64,000 nt of DNA, taken from assembly GCF_024355225.1 (NCBI RefSeq), contig NZ_VCNH01000008.1:2356001-2420000 (forward strand), in the 5' to 3' direction. Under the pieces are notes generated by a model, which was given only the letters and a program-made list of their open reading frames with translations, did no database searches and had not been told where the DNA came from. A program made the position numbers and the translations under genes. Shown here piece by piece: positions 52,146 through 61,311 of the stretch; the stretch's first letter is position 1; each line of letters begins with the position of its first letter. Origin of the DNA: Roseovarius sp. M141 (lineage in GTDB: Bacteria; Pseudomonadota; Alphaproteobacteria; Rhodobacterales; Rhodobacteraceae).

Positions 52146-53228
52146 TCACGCCTCCATCAGGTCGTCATCGCCGCCGCTACTGCCCTCGGGGCCGCTCATA
52201 TCGAAATCCAAACCATGCGCCGCGCGGATCTTGTCTTCGATCTCCAGCGCCATCTTGCTGTTTTCCTTCAGGAAGGTCTTGGCGTTCTCACGCCCCTGAC
52301 CGATCCGCTCGTCGCCATAGCTGAACCAACTGCCGGATTTCTCGACCACGCCCGCCTTGACGCCCAGATCCAGAATCTCGCCCATCTTGGAAATGCCTTC
52401 GCCATACATGATGTCGAATTCCACCTGCTTGAAGGGCGGCGCAACCTTGTTCTTGACCACCTTGACGCGGGTCGCGTTACCGACGATTTCGTCGCGGTCC
52501 TTGAGCGCGCCGATACGGCGAATATCCAGACGCACAGAGCTGTAGAATTTCAATGCGTTACCACCCGTCGTCGTTTCGGGGCTACCGAACATGACGCCGA
52601 TTTTCATGCGGATCTGGTTAATGAAGATCACGGTGCATTTCGTACGGCTGATCGAGCCGGTCAGCTTGCGCATTGCCTGACTCATCAGGCGGGCATGTAC
52701 GCCGACGCTGCTGTCGCCCATGTCCCCTTCAAGCTCGGATTTGGGCGTCAGGGCAGCAACCGAATCGACCACGATCATGCTGACCGCGCCCGAACGCACC
52801 AGCGTGTCGACAATCTCCAGCGCCTGTTCGCCCGTGTCGGGCTGCGAAATCAGCAATTCGTCCAGATCGACACCCAGCCTGCGCGCATATTGCGGATCCA
52901 GCGCGTGCTCGGCATCGACAAAGGCGCAAACGCCGCCTTTTTTCTGCTCTTCCGCGACGCAATGCAGCGTCAGCGTGGTCTTGCCTGAGCTTTCGGGGCC
53001 GTAAATCTCGACAACGCGGCCCTTGGGAATGCCGCCGATGCCAAGGGCAATATCGAGGCCCAGCGATCCGGTCGAGGTCGACTCGATATCCTGAATCGGG
53101 TTATCGCCCAGCTTCATGATCGAGCCCTTGCCGAACTGCCGTTCGATCTGCGCAAGCGCGCTATCGAGGGCCTTCTGCTTGTCTGCGCTTTTTTTATTGT
53201 CCATGCTCAAAAGATCTGCCGTTGCCAT
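52146..53228 (-). CDS. recA: Recombinase A
   Basis: This 360-residue protein drives strand exchange and LexA self-cleavage. It has Walker [13 protein letters not shown], the [10 protein letters not shown] and [14 protein letters not shown] blocks and the [14 protein letters not shown] loop, with an acidic C-terminus (GGDDDLMEA). The start [14 protein letters not shown] is typical of Rhodobacteraceae, and AAGGA is eight bases upstream. A LexA box at 53280-53294 lies 52-66 bp before the ATG. Confidence 0.98.
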   Translation of the reverse strand: MATADLLSMDNKKSADKQKALDSALAQIERQFGKGSIMKLGDNPIQDIESTSTGSLGLDIALGIGGIPKGRVVEIYGPESSGKTTLTLHCVAEEQKKGGVCAFVDAEHALDPQYARRLGVDLDELLISQPDTGEQALEIVDTLVRSGAVSMIVVDSVAALTPKSELEGDMGDSSVGVHARLMSQAMRKLTGSISRTKCTVIFINQIRMKIGVMFGSPETTTGGNALKFYSSVRLDIRRIGALKDRDEIVGNATRVKVVKNKVAPPFKQVEFDIMYGEGISKMGEILDLGVKAGVVEKSGSWFSYGDERIGQGRENAKTFLKENSKMALEIEDKIRAAHGLDFDMSGPEGSSGGDDDLMEA

Positions 53229-53279
53229 TGCGTTTCGTCCTTATTCCACACCCTGCCTCTAGCGGCAATTGCTGCGTTT

Positions 53280-53294
53280 GTTCGCCACTTGTTC
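53280..53294 (+). promoter_or_regulatory. LexA (SOS) box upstream of recA
   Basis: GTTC-GCCACTT-GTTC is an exact GTTC-N7-GTTC operator; seen from the recA strand it is GAAC-N7-GAAC. It lies in the divergent region between recA and the sulfotransferase gene. A further inverted pair, GAACA (53319-53323) and TGTTC (53336-53340), lies close by. Confidence 0.8.
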
Positions 53295-53408
53295 CCACTA
53301 CACATGAAGACAAAGCGAGAACATTTCAAGATAATTGTTCACATCTTCACTTTTACGCAGAAGTGTTAAAGAAGGGTTACGCATATCCCGGCGGGGGCGG
53401 AGTAAGTC

Positions 53409-54047
53409 ATGTTGGTGTTTTCCAAGCATAAACTGGTATTTCTATCGGTCCCCAAGACCGGCACGACGGCGTGGCAGGCGGCGCTGGGGCCGCACGCGTC
53501 AATGATCATTACCGACCCGCCCGAGCTGAAACATGCGCCGATTTTCCGCTACAATCGGTTTTTCCGCCCTGCGCTGGAGAAATTCATCGGCGATGATCTG
53601 CACGTCATCGCGGTAATGCGTCATCCCATCGATTGGCTGGGCAGTTGGTATCGCTACCGCCAGCGCCCATTTTTGCACGGCAAGCCAACCAGCACGGCGG
53701 GCCTCAGCTTTGACGCATTCGTGCTGGATTATCTGCAAGACAAACAGCCACGCCATGCCAACGTAGGTTCGCAATCGAAATTTCTCGAGCCACAGCGCAA
53801 CGGGACGGCGGCGACGCACCTCTTTCGCTACGAAGATCAGCCGACGCTGGAGCGGTATCTGGAGGGGCGCATGGGCTTTGCGGTCAAGGCCGACAGGAAA
53901 AACACGTCGCCCGTAGCCGCCCTGCCGCTGACCCGCGAAACCGAGGCGCAACTGCGACGAAAATATGCGCCCGACTTCCGGCTATATGACAGTATTGGCG
54001 ACGATGGCCGCTACACGCCCGAACCTGTTCCCTCGCCCGTGGAGTAA
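53409..54047 (+). CDS. Sulfotransferase family protein
   Basis: This 212-residue protein has the two PAPS-binding elements of sulfotransferases: the 5'-phosphosulfate loop FLSVPKTGTTAWQAAL near the N-terminus and the 3'-phosphate region VIAVMRHPIDWLGSWY. It is short compared with the family (250-300) but has the core. The acceptor is unknown; a surface sugar or lipid would be usual. GGAG precedes the ATG at 53409 (GGAGTAAGTC). It stands alone, divergent from recA. Confidence 0.8.
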   Translation: MLVFSKHKLVFLSVPKTGTTAWQAALGPHASMIITDPPELKHAPIFRYNRFFRPALEKFIGDDLHVIAVMRHPIDWLGSWYRYRQRPFLHGKPTSTAGLSFDAFVLDYLQDKQPRHANVGSQSKFLEPQRNGTAATHLFRYEDQPTLERYLEGRMGFAVKADRKNTSPVAALPLTRETEAQLRRKYAPDFRLYDSIGDDGRYTPEPVPSPVE

Positions 54048-54172
54048 GGTCGGGCCCAGGGCGAGGTGCCCAATGTGTCCAGCCAGGCTAAACTGGCGGC
54101 GATCCACGCATATATTATTTGCAATATTCACGCCATGATCTGCGATGATCGGGGGCGGCGCGACCATCTCTG

Positions 54173-54184
54173 CCCCCCCCCCCC
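54173..54184 (+). repeat. C12 homopolymer in the Rieske operon leader
   Basis: Twelve consecutive C residues lie 28-39 bp upstream of the Rieske oxygenase ATG, within the 165-bp gap after the sulfotransferase gene. Such a tract may slip during replication and alter promoter spacing or leader structure. It may also be a sequencing length error. Confidence 0.6.
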
Positions 54185-54212
54185 GTGCCTCTTTGATATT
54201 TGGAGCGATGCC

Positions 54213-55361
54213 ATGACCCAGTTTCCATCAGCAGGCGAATTTGCCGACATTCGGCGCGGCTATGACGCTGACAGCAACCGCTCTCTGTCGCTGCGCAGCG
54301 ACGCCTATACCGAGGCCAAATGGTTTGACGCCGACCTGCGCGCCATCATGGCAATGCACTGGCAATGGGTCTGTCACGTTGAAAAACTGCGCGCGCCGGG
54401 CAACTACATTGCGCTTCAGGTCGCGGGCCAGCCGATAGCCATCGTGCGCGACCGCGACGGGATTCTGCGCGCCTTCTACAACGTCTGCAAGCACCGCGCG
54501 CATGAGTTGCTGAGCGGCGAAGGTGTGACCAGCCGCATCATGTGCCCCTATCATGCGTGGGTCTACAAGCTGGACGGCCAGTTGGTGCGCGCCCCCGAAA
54601 CAGAACATCTGGAGGATTTCACCCCATCCGATATCTGCCTTGACGAGGTGCAGGTCGAAGAATTTTGCGGGTTTATCTATGTCAATCTCGACCCGCAGGC
54701 GACATCGCTGGCCAAACAAACCGGCGATCTGGAGACCGAGATCCGCCACTGGGCGCCCGATATCGAGAACCTGACCTTTGGCCGCCGTCTGACCTATGAT
54801 ATCAAATCGAACTGGAAGAATGTCGTGGACAACTTCCTCGAATGTTATCACTGCCCGACAGCGCACAAGGATTTCTGCGATCTGGTCGACATGGACACCT
54901 ACAAGGTCACGACCTATGGCATCTATTCGTCGCACATGGCCGAGGCCGGGACGTCACCCAACAGCGCCTATGATGTGTCCAACGCCACGGTGAAAACCCA
55001 CGCCGTCTGGTGGCTGTGGCCGACGACCTGCCTGATGCGCTATCCGGGCCGCTCCAGCATGATCGTGCTGAACGTGATCCCGATGGGGCCTGATCGCACG
55101 CTGGAAACGTATGATTTCTACCTCGAGACGCCCGACCCCGACCCGATGGAGGTCGACGCGATGCGCTATATCGACGAGGTTCTGCAACCCGAGGATATCG
55201 GACTGGTCGAAAGCGTCCAGCGCGGCATGAGCACGCCCGCCTTTACCCAAGGGCGCATCGTCAACGACCCCTCAGGCTCGGGCAAATCGGAACATGCGGT
55301 GCATCACTTCCACGGGCTGGTGCTGGACGCCTACGCCAAGGCCGCCGAGGAGGCCGCATGA
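54213..55361 (+). CDS. Rieske non-haem iron oxygenase, CntA/quaternary-amine type
   Basis: This 382-residue oxygenase alpha subunit has a Rieske [2Fe-2S] motif with Cys92, His94, Cys111 and His114 (NVCKHRAHELL, IMCPYHAWVY). The mononuclear iron site is in NVVDNFLECYHCPTAHKDF (His213, His218). The residue that normally bridges the two centres is Asp in most family members but is Glu210 here, as in carnitine monooxygenase CntA. It probably hydroxylates or demethylates a quaternary ammonium compound. GGAG precedes the ATG at 54213. It is the first gene of an operon with two SDRs and a 3-hydroxyacyl-CoA dehydrogenase-like gene. No reductase partner is encoded nearby. Confidence 0.85.
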   Translation: MTQFPSAGEFADIRRGYDADSNRSLSLRSDAYTEAKWFDADLRAIMAMHWQWVCHVEKLRAPGNYIALQVAGQPIAIVRDRDGILRAFYNVCKHRAHELLSGEGVTSRIMCPYHAWVYKLDGQLVRAPETEHLEDFTPSDICLDEVQVEEFCGFIYVNLDPQATSLAKQTGDLETEIRHWAPDIENLTFGRRLTYDIKSNWKNVVDNFLECYHCPTAHKDFCDLVDMDTYKVTTYGIYSSHMAEAGTSPNSAYDVSNATVKTHAVWWLWPTTCLMRYPGRSSMIVLNVIPMGPDRTLETYDFYLETPDPDPMEVDAMRYIDEVLQPEDIGLVESVQRGMSTPAFTQGRIVNDPSGSGKSEHAVHHFHGLVLDAYAKAAEEAA

Positions 55362-56149
55362 AGCTGCAAGGCAAGACCGCCCTCGTCACCGGCGGGCGCG
55401 GCGGTATCGGGCGCGCCATCTGTGCGCGGCTTCTGGCCGAAGGCGCGCGCGTCTATGCGGCGGATCTCAGCGAAGGTGGATCGCTGGACGCGCCCGGCGG
55501 CGCCGCTGAATTTATCCGCTTGGATGTCAGCAGCGAGGATGAGGTGCGCGAAGCGATGGACCGCATCGCAGATGAGGCAGGCAAGCTGGACATTCTGGTG
55601 AACGCCGCCGGTATCGAGATCGAGAAAACCATCGAGGATACCACGCTCGACGAATGGAACCGCAGCTTTGCCGTCAACGTCACTGGCACGTTCCTGACGT
55701 CCAAATACGCCCTGCCCCTGATGCGCAAGGCAGCAACGAACGGTACCACCGCATCGCTGATCAACTTCGGCTCCTATGACGGGTTCATCGCCGATCCGGG
55801 CCTGGCAGTCTATTGCGCGACCAAGGGCGCGGTGCATGCGCTGACCCGCGCGATGGCCTGCGATCATGGTCCAGAGGGTATCCGCGTCAACGCGATCTGC
55901 CCCGGCTATATAGATACGCCAATGCTGCAAAGCTTCTTTACCGGAGATGGTTCGGGCGCGGGCGGCAAGGACATCGGCGAACTGCAACAGGCTGTGCGCG
56001 ATGTGCATCCCATGCGTAACTATGGCACGCCCGAGGATGTCGCCAATCTGGTCAATTGGTTGGCCAGCGACGAGGCGCGCTATGCGTCCGGTCAGCTGTG
56101 GGTCCTGGATGGCGGGCTCAGCGCGCAAGTCCAGCAGATGAAGCTGTGA
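55358..56149 (+). CDS. SDR family oxidoreductase (first)
   Basis: This 263-residue NAD(P)-dependent short-chain dehydrogenase has the cofactor motif TGGRGGIGRAI, the NAAG motif (LVNAAGIEIE), the active-site Ser in NFGSYDG, and Tyr/Lys in YCATKGA. The substrate is unknown. The ATG overlaps the stop of the Rieske gene (ATGA), so the products are made together. It probably oxidises an alcohol formed by the pathway. Confidence 0.9.
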   Translation: MKLQGKTALVTGGRGGIGRAICARLLAEGARVYAADLSEGGSLDAPGGAAEFIRLDVSSEDEVREAMDRIADEAGKLDILVNAAGIEIEKTIEDTTLDEWNRSFAVNVTGTFLTSKYALPLMRKAATNGTTASLINFGSYDGFIADPGLAVYCATKGAVHALTRAMACDHGPEGIRVNAICPGYIDTPMLQSFFTGDGSGAGGKDIGELQQAVRDVHPMRNYGTPEDVANLVNWLASDEARYASGQLWVLDGGLSAQVQQMKL

Positions 56150-56892
56150 GCGCGCGCGTCGCAATCGTCACCGGCGCCGGACGCGGCATTGGCCGCGCCA
56201 TTGCGGTGCGGTTGATGGCGGATGGCTACACCGTGCTTGGATGCGGGCGCAGCGCGCGCGGCGGTGATTTCCCCGAGGGCGCGGAATGGACACAGGCCAG
56301 CGTGGCCGAGACATCGGGCGTTGACAAGATTTCAGCCGCGGCGCAGGCCTTGGGCCGCATCGCCCTTCTCGTCAACAATGCCGGCGTGCAGGTTGAAAAA
56401 ACGACCATGGACAGCACCGATGCCGACTGGGATCTGGTAATCGGCGCCAATTGCCGGGGTGTGTTCAACATGTGTCGCGCCGTTCTGCCGATGATGGAGC
56501 AATCGGGCGGCGTTATCGTCAATATCGGCTCGATCTCGGCCACGGCGGCGGACCCGTCCATGGCGCTTTACAACGCCTCGAAGGCCTTCGTACATGGCCT
56601 CACTCGCTCCATCGCCATCGATCACGGGCCGAATGTGCGCTGCAACGCCATCGCGCCCGGCTGGATCCTGACGGAGATGGCCGATGACGCCTTCGCACTG
56701 GCAAATGACCCCGAGGCGGCCAAGCGCGACGCCCTCGCCCGCCACCCCGTGGGCCGCATGGGGACGCCCGAGGATATCGCCAATATGGTGTCTTGGCTGG
56801 CCTCCGATCAGGCGGCCTATATCAGCGGTGCCAGCTTTACCGTGGATGGCGGCATGACCGCCGCCTCCCCGCTCAATCCGGGATTGTTCTGA
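56146..56892 (+). CDS. SDR family oxidoreductase (second)
   Basis: This 248-residue SDR has TGAGRGIGRAI, LVNNAGVQVE, Ser in IGSISATA and YNASKAF. The start is GTG at 56146, overlapping the previous stop as GTGA. It is clearly related to the preceding SDR but not a recent duplicate, since most positions differ. The substrate is unknown. Confidence 0.9.
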   Translation: MSARVAIVTGAGRGIGRAIAVRLMADGYTVLGCGRSARGGDFPEGAEWTQASVAETSGVDKISAAAQALGRIALLVNNAGVQVEKTTMDSTDADWDLVIGANCRGVFNMCRAVLPMMEQSGGVIVNIGSISATAADPSMALYNASKAFVHGLTRSIAIDHGPNVRCNAIAPGWILTEMADDAFALANDPEAAKRDALARHPVGRMGTPEDIANMVSWLASDQAAYISGASFTVDGGMTAASPLNPGLF

Positions 56893-57827
56893 TGGATCAT
56901 GCACGTACCGCCTGCCTTGGCGCTGGTGTCATCGGCGCCAGCTGGGCGGCGCTGTTTCTGGCCTCTGGCCGCTCGGTCGCCGTTTACGACCCTTCGCCCG
57001 AGGCCGAGGCTCAGACCCGCGCCTATGTCGAAACCGCATGGCCGACCCTGACCCGGCTGGGCCTGACCGTGCATGGCACCCCGGACGCGCTCTCCTTTCA
57101 CACCAGCGCCGCCGCTGCGGTAGAGGGCGCAACTTTCGTACAGGAAAACGTGCCCGAACGACTGGCGATCAAGCATGCCGTCTTTGCCGAGATCGAACCG
57201 GCGCTGGCGCCCGGCGCCATTGTCGCCAGTTCCGCGTCGGGGCTGACGCTGGGCCAGATGCAGGACGGCTGGGCCGATCCGGCGCCGCTGGTGCTGGGAC
57301 ATCCGTTCAATCCGCCGCATCTGGTGCCGCTGGTCGAGGTGATGGGAAACGCGCGCACAGGCCCCGGTGTGGCCGATGCCACCGCCGCATTTTATGAGAG
57401 CATCGGCAAGGTGACGATTCGCGTCACCAAGGAAGTGCCCGGCCATGTCGCCAACCGCCTCCAAGCCGCCGTCTGGCGCGAGGCGATCCATCTGGCCAAG
57501 GAAGGCGTCGCCAGCGTCGGCGACATAGACAAGGCGATGTGGGCCGGTCCCGGCCTGCGGTGGGCGGCGATGGGGCCGACGGCGTGTTTCAGCCTAGGCG
57601 CCGGGGCGGGCGGATTGCAGGCGTTCTGCAATCATTTTCGTGATACGTTCAACGGCTGGTGGGATGACATGGGGCGCCCCTATCTGGATGACGACACGAT
57701 CACGATGCTGGTCGACGGCGCCGACGACGCGGCGGATGGCATAAGCCACGACGAGATGCTGGCGCGCCGCGATGCGATGATCACCGTCATGCAAGAGGCC
57801 CTGCGCCCGCATCGCAAGGGCAGATAG
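56892..57827 (+). CDS. 3-hydroxyacyl-CoA dehydrogenase family protein (L-carnitine dehydrogenase-like)
   Basis: This 311-residue NAD-dependent enzyme starts with a Rossmann fold, ACLGAGVIGASWAALFL, and carries the conserved VLGHPFNPPHLVPLVEV. Domain order and size fit the group that includes L-carnitine dehydrogenase, L-gulonate dehydrogenase and lambda-crystallin rather than multifunctional FadB. The ATG overlaps the previous stop by one base. With a CntA-like oxygenase in the operon, carnitine or a related betaine is a reasonable but unproven substrate. A 13-bp hairpin follows. Confidence 0.8.
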   Translation: MDHARTACLGAGVIGASWAALFLASGRSVAVYDPSPEAEAQTRAYVETAWPTLTRLGLTVHGTPDALSFHTSAAAAVEGATFVQENVPERLAIKHAVFAEIEPALAPGAIVASSASGLTLGQMQDGWADPAPLVLGHPFNPPHLVPLVEVMGNARTGPGVADATAAFYESIGKVTIRVTKEVPGHVANRLQAAVWREAIHLAKEGVASVGDIDKAMWAGPGLRWAAMGPTACFSLGAGAGGLQAFCNHFRDTFNGWWDDMGRPYLDDDTITMLVDGADDAADGISHDEMLARRDAMITVMQEALRPHRKGR

Positions 57828-57839
57828 CCTCGCAAGGAA

Positions 57840-57869
57840 ACGCGGCGCACCCGGATGGGTGCGCCGCGT
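57840..57869. terminator. Bidirectional terminator between the Rieske operon and the tup genes
   Basis: ACGCGGCGCACCC (57840-57852) pairs perfectly with GGGTGCGCCGCGT (57857-57869) around GGAT. This 13-bp stem lies between two convergent stop codons (57827 and 57892). T-runs are weak on both sides, but the stem is very strong. Confidence 0.7.
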
Positions 57870-57891
57870 CAATCTTCGACAAAAGCCGTGC

Positions 57892-58716
57892 CTACTCAGC
57901 CGCCTTCGACATGTCGGTCATCGTGGCGTTGAAGGTGAAAAGCTGCTCGCCGTTGATGCGGTAGCCGTCGATCAGCTCCTTGGCGCGGGCGCTGGTCAGC
58001 CAGACTTCCAACTCTTCGGCCAGATCGCTTTTGACATGATCACCCTTGTCCGGGTTTACGGGCAGATAGGCGTATTGGTTGAACAGCGCCGGATCCCCGG
58101 CATATAGCAGTGCCAGATCGCCCTTGTTGCCGAAATTCAGCCAGCTGGCGCGATCCGACATGATATAGGCATCCATACCGGCGGCGGTGTTCAGCGATGC
58201 GCCCATGCCAGCGCCGACGGCCTTGTACCAGTCACCCTGCGCCGCGACGTCGATATCGGCGACTTTCCACAGGCTAAGTTCCTTTTTATTTGTGCCGCTG
58301 TCATCGCCGCGGCTGACAAACGGCGCCTCGGCAGCCGCGATGGCGCTGAGGGCGGCGGCGGCGCTATCGGCACTGCCGACGCCTGCGGGATCACCGTTCG
58401 GGCCGATGATGACGAAATCATTATACATAATCTCGCGCCGGTGGGTGCCGTGCCCGGCGGTCACGAATTTTTCCTCGGCAGCCTTGGCATGGACGAGCAC
58501 CGCATCGACATCGCCTGCCTCGCCCAGCTTGATCGCTTGACCTGTGCCAACGACCAGCAACTGCACGTCGATATTCGTGTCCTTCTTGATTTCCGGCAGC
58601 AGAACCTCGGCCAGGCCCGAATTGTGAAAGCTGGTCGTCACGGCCATCTTCATCTCTTCGGCATTGGCGGCTGCGCCGGTCAGGGCGACGGCCATGGCAA
58701 GTGTCAGTCTACGCAT
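57892..58716 (-). CDS. tupA: Tungstate ABC transporter substrate-binding protein
   Basis: This 274-residue periplasmic protein has a signal peptide (LTLAMAVALTGAAANAEE) and the TupA-type anion-binding start VTTSFHNSGLAEVLL. The blocks VGTGQAIKLGEAGDVDAVLV and SRGDDSGTNKKEL are characteristic of TupA. It would capture tungstate (possibly molybdate). It is the last gene of the tupB-tupC-tupA operon, 34 bp after tupC. Confidence 0.88.
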   Translation of the reverse strand: MRRLTLAMAVALTGAAANAEEMKMAVTTSFHNSGLAEVLLPEIKKDTNIDVQLLVVGTGQAIKLGEAGDVDAVLVHAKAAEEKFVTAGHGTHRREIMYNDFVIIGPNGDPAGVGSADSAAAALSAIAAAEAPFVSRGDDSGTNKKELSLWKVADIDVAAQGDWYKAVGAGMGASLNTAAGMDAYIMSDRASWLNFGNKGDLALLYAGDPALFNQYAYLPVNPDKGDHVKSDLAEELEVWLTSARAKELIDGYRINGEQLFTFNATMTDMSKAAE

Positions 58717-58750
58717 TTGAATAGCTCCTGTTACTTAGAGTTTGGGGGGT

Positions 58751-59464
58751 TCAATCTACGATGTCGCCTGCCAGAAACGCGGTGGCAGCGTCCGTGGCGG
58801 GTGCATCAAAAAACGTGGCGGCGGCAGCGATTTCATGCACTTCGCCCCTGCGCAGGAATACGACCTCGCGGGCCAGGCGCCTTGCCTGCCCCATGTCGTG
58901 CGTGGCCATGACGATACGGGTTCCAGCACCCGTTGCAAGGCGCAAAATCGCCTCGATCTCGCGCGTGGCGCGTCCGTCCAGTGATGCGGACGGCTCGTCC
59001 AGGAACAACACTTCGGGCCGGGTGATCAGCGCGCGGGCCATCGCCAGCTTTTGCTTCTCGCCGCCCGACAGGACGGTGGCGGGGCGCCCCTCCAGCCCCT
59101 CAAGGCCGATACGCGCACACCACTCGGCTGCCGCCTCGCGCGCGGTGGCGCGGGGGGTTCGCACCAAACGCAAAGGATAGGTCAGATTGTCCAGCACCGA
59201 TCGGCGCAGCATCACCGGCGTCTGAAACACAAACGCCTGCCGCTGCTCGGCCTGGCTCTGTGGGCAGCCCCATTCGATACGCCCGGCGCTCAGCCGCTCC
59301 AGCCCGTGCAGCGCCTTCAGCAGGGTTGACTTGCCCGCGCCGTTGGGACCGATCAGCGCGGTGATTCCGTGCCCGTCCAGCACCAGATCTATTGGCCCGA
59401 TCAGGCGCTTGCCGCGCCTGTGCACGCAGGCGCCACAGGCGCGCATGGGCAAAAGCGCGCTCAC
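58751..59464 (-). CDS. tupC: Tungstate ABC transporter ATP-binding protein
   Basis: This 237-residue ATPase has Walker A ALIGPNGAGKSTLL, signature VLSGGEKQKLAMARAL, Walker B LFLDEPSASLDG and the ATHD switch. The start is GTG at 59464, overlapping the tupB stop (GTGA) and preceded by a perfect AGGAGG at six bases; the next ATG is at 59446. It lies between the permease and the binding protein. Confidence 0.9.
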   Translation of the reverse strand: MSALLPMRACGACVHRRGKRLIGPIDLVLDGHGITALIGPNGAGKSTLLKALHGLERLSAGRIEWGCPQSQAEQRQAFVFQTPVMLRRSVLDNLTYPLRLVRTPRATAREAAAEWCARIGLEGLEGRPATVLSGGEKQKLAMARALITRPEVLFLDEPSASLDGRATREIEAILRLATGAGTRIVMATHDMGQARRLAREVVFLRRGEVHEIAAAATFFDAPATDAATAFLAGDIVD

Positions 59465-60165
59465 CACCGGCCTCCTGTTTCGGTCCGGCTGAGCCAGTGG
59501 ATCGCAAGGTTCACCATGATCGACAGTGCGATCAGGATGAACCCCAGCCCCAACGCCAGCGCGAAATTGCCCTTGCCCGTCTCCAGCGCGATGGCAGTCG
59601 TCATCACGCGCGTCAGATGGTCGATATTGCCACCGACGACCATGATCGCGCCCACCTCGCCCACGCCGCGCCCGAATCCGGCCAGCGCGGCGGTCAGCAG
59701 CGCACGGCGACCGTCCCACAGCAGCGTGGTGATCCGCTGAAGCCGGCCAGCATTCATCGAGATCAGCAGATCGTGATATTCGGCCCATAGCTCGCGCAGG
59801 GATTGATGTGCGATGGACGCGATCAGCGGCACGATGATGATGACCTGCGCGATTACCATGGCAGTCGGAGTGAAAAGCAACCCAAGCACACCCAACGGGC
59901 CGCTGCGCGACAGCAGCACATAGACGACAAGGCCCACCACGACAGGCGGCAGCCCCATCAGCGCGTTCAACACCGCAATGGTCGCCCGGCGAAAACGAAA
60001 CCGCTGCACCGCCAACAGCGCCGCCAACGGTAGCGCAATCGCCGAGGCGATCAGCAATGCGCAAAGCGTCACGCGCAGGCTGCGCCCGGCAATCTCGTAA
60101 AGATCAGGATCAAGGCAGACCACCAGCCATGCCGCCTGCAACAGGCCATCCAAAAGGTCATTCAT
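59461..60165 (-). CDS. tupB: Tungstate ABC transporter permease
   Basis: This 234-residue inner-membrane permease has about five helices and the permease motif GFGRGVGEVGAIMVVGGN (the EAA-like loop). It is the first gene of the tup operon, starting at 60165. The 282-bp divergent region to the hydroxylase genes contains TTGCGG-GGG-CCGCAA (60195-60209) as a possible operator. Confidence 0.88.
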   Translation of the reverse strand: MNDLLDGLLQAAWLVVCLDPDLYEIAGRSLRVTLCALLIASAIALPLAALLAVQRFRFRRATIAVLNALMGLPPVVVGLVVYVLLSRSGPLGVLGLLFTPTAMVIAQVIIIVPLIASIAHQSLRELWAEYHDLLISMNAGRLQRITTLLWDGRRALLTAALAGFGRGVGEVGAIMVVGGNIDHLTRVMTTAIALETGKGNFALALGLGFILIALSIMVNLAIHWLSRTETGGRW

Positions 60166-60194
60166 GGCAAAGGCTCGGTCATTCTGGCATCACA

Positions 60195-60209
60195 TTGCGG
60201 GGGCCGCAA
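60195..60209. repeat. Inverted repeat TTGCGG-GGG-CCGCAA between tup and hydroxylase genes
   Basis: Two perfect 6-bp arms with a 3-bp spacer lie 30-44 bp upstream of the tupB start. The rest of the 282-bp gap 60166-60447 shows no gene. A site here could coordinate the transporter and the divergent hydroxylase operon, but it does not match a known ModE or TunR site that I can recall. Confidence 0.35.
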
Positions 60210-60447
60210 ATGCGCGCACCGGTCATTGGCGCAAGTTGGCCGACGTGGCGCCGCGCCGCAACCCATCAAATGCGCCGTGACGGCAGCATCTTGTGTGGTG
60301 GGTCGCGACGGCCCCGGCCCTAGGGTCGCGCATGAACCGATTGCGGGCGGGCGCGGTTTCAGGTTTACTCGCGCACAACTGCCCGCATCCCGGCGGCTCT
60401 GGCGCAGGACGCCGGATCTGGGCGCCGCGCAAGCCATGGAGCGACAA

Positions 60448-61311
60448 ATGCAATACATGAAACCGCAAACCGCGGCCGAGGTGTCAGATATCCTCGCCCG
60501 TAGCGAGGGCGCGGCGCGCATCCTCGGTGGCGGCACCGACCTGCTGGTGCAACTGCGCTCCGGCATGATCGAGCCCGAGACGATCGTGGACATCAAGCAT
60601 CTCAGCGGCATTGCCGACATCACCGCCGAGGATGGCGGCCTGCGCATTGGCGCTGCCGTTTCCGGCCAGAAACTGGGCGAACACGAAGGCGCCTGCGCCA
60701 TGTGGCCCGGCGTGGTCGAGGCGTGCGAGCTGATCGGCTCGACCCAAGTGCAGGGGCGCTGCACCATGGTCGGCAATCTGTGCAACGGATCGCCCGCCGC
60801 CGATAGCGTGCCAGCGATGATCGCCGCAGGCGCTGTGGTGCGGATCGAGGGGCCGGACGGCCCCCGCGACTGCGCCGTCGAGGATATCCCGGTCAGCCCC
60901 GGCAAGACATCGCTGGGCAAGGGCGAATTCGTGTCGTCCGTCTTCCTTCCCGCCCGGCCAAAGGGTGCAGCAGACGCCTATCTACGGTTCATCCCGCGCA
61001 CCGAAATGGACATCGCCGTCGCCTCGGCCGCGGTAAATATCGAACTGGCCGAGGATCGCACGATCAAATCCGCGCGCATTGCCCTTGGCGCCGTCGGCCC
61101 CAAGGTGGTGCTGGTCCCAGACGCCGCCGACGCCATCATCGGATCAAAGCTGGAGGATCCCGCCATCGCCGCGCTGGTGCGCGCCTGCGAAGCCGCCTGC
61201 AACCCGATCGATGATAAGCGCGGCACCGCCGAATTCCGCACCACCGTCGCAGGCGTGCTGGCCAAACGCGCCGCGCGCATCGCCATGACACGCGCAGGAG
61301 AAAACGCATGA
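60448..61311 (+). CDS. Xanthine dehydrogenase-family FAD-binding (medium) subunit
   Basis: This 287-residue CoxM-like subunit carries electrons between the [2Fe-2S] subunit and the acceptor. The FAD-binding motifs are RILGGGTDLLVQLR and CTMVGNLCNGSPAADSVPA (the TxGGN-like loop reads MVGNLCNGSPAAD). GGAG lies six bases before the ATG at 60448; an in-frame ATG at 60436 is an alternative. The order medium-small-large is the usual cox-like arrangement. Confidence 0.9.
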   Translation: MQYMKPQTAAEVSDILARSEGAARILGGGTDLLVQLRSGMIEPETIVDIKHLSGIADITAEDGGLRIGAAVSGQKLGEHEGACAMWPGVVEACELIGSTQVQGRCTMVGNLCNGSPAADSVPAMIAAGAVVRIEGPDGPRDCAVEDIPVSPGKTSLGKGEFVSSVFLPARPKGAADAYLRFIPRTEMDIAVASAAVNIELAEDRTIKSARIALGAVGPKVVLVPDAADAIIGSKLEDPAIAALVRACEAACNPIDDKRGTAEFRTTVAGVLAKRAARIAMTRAGENA

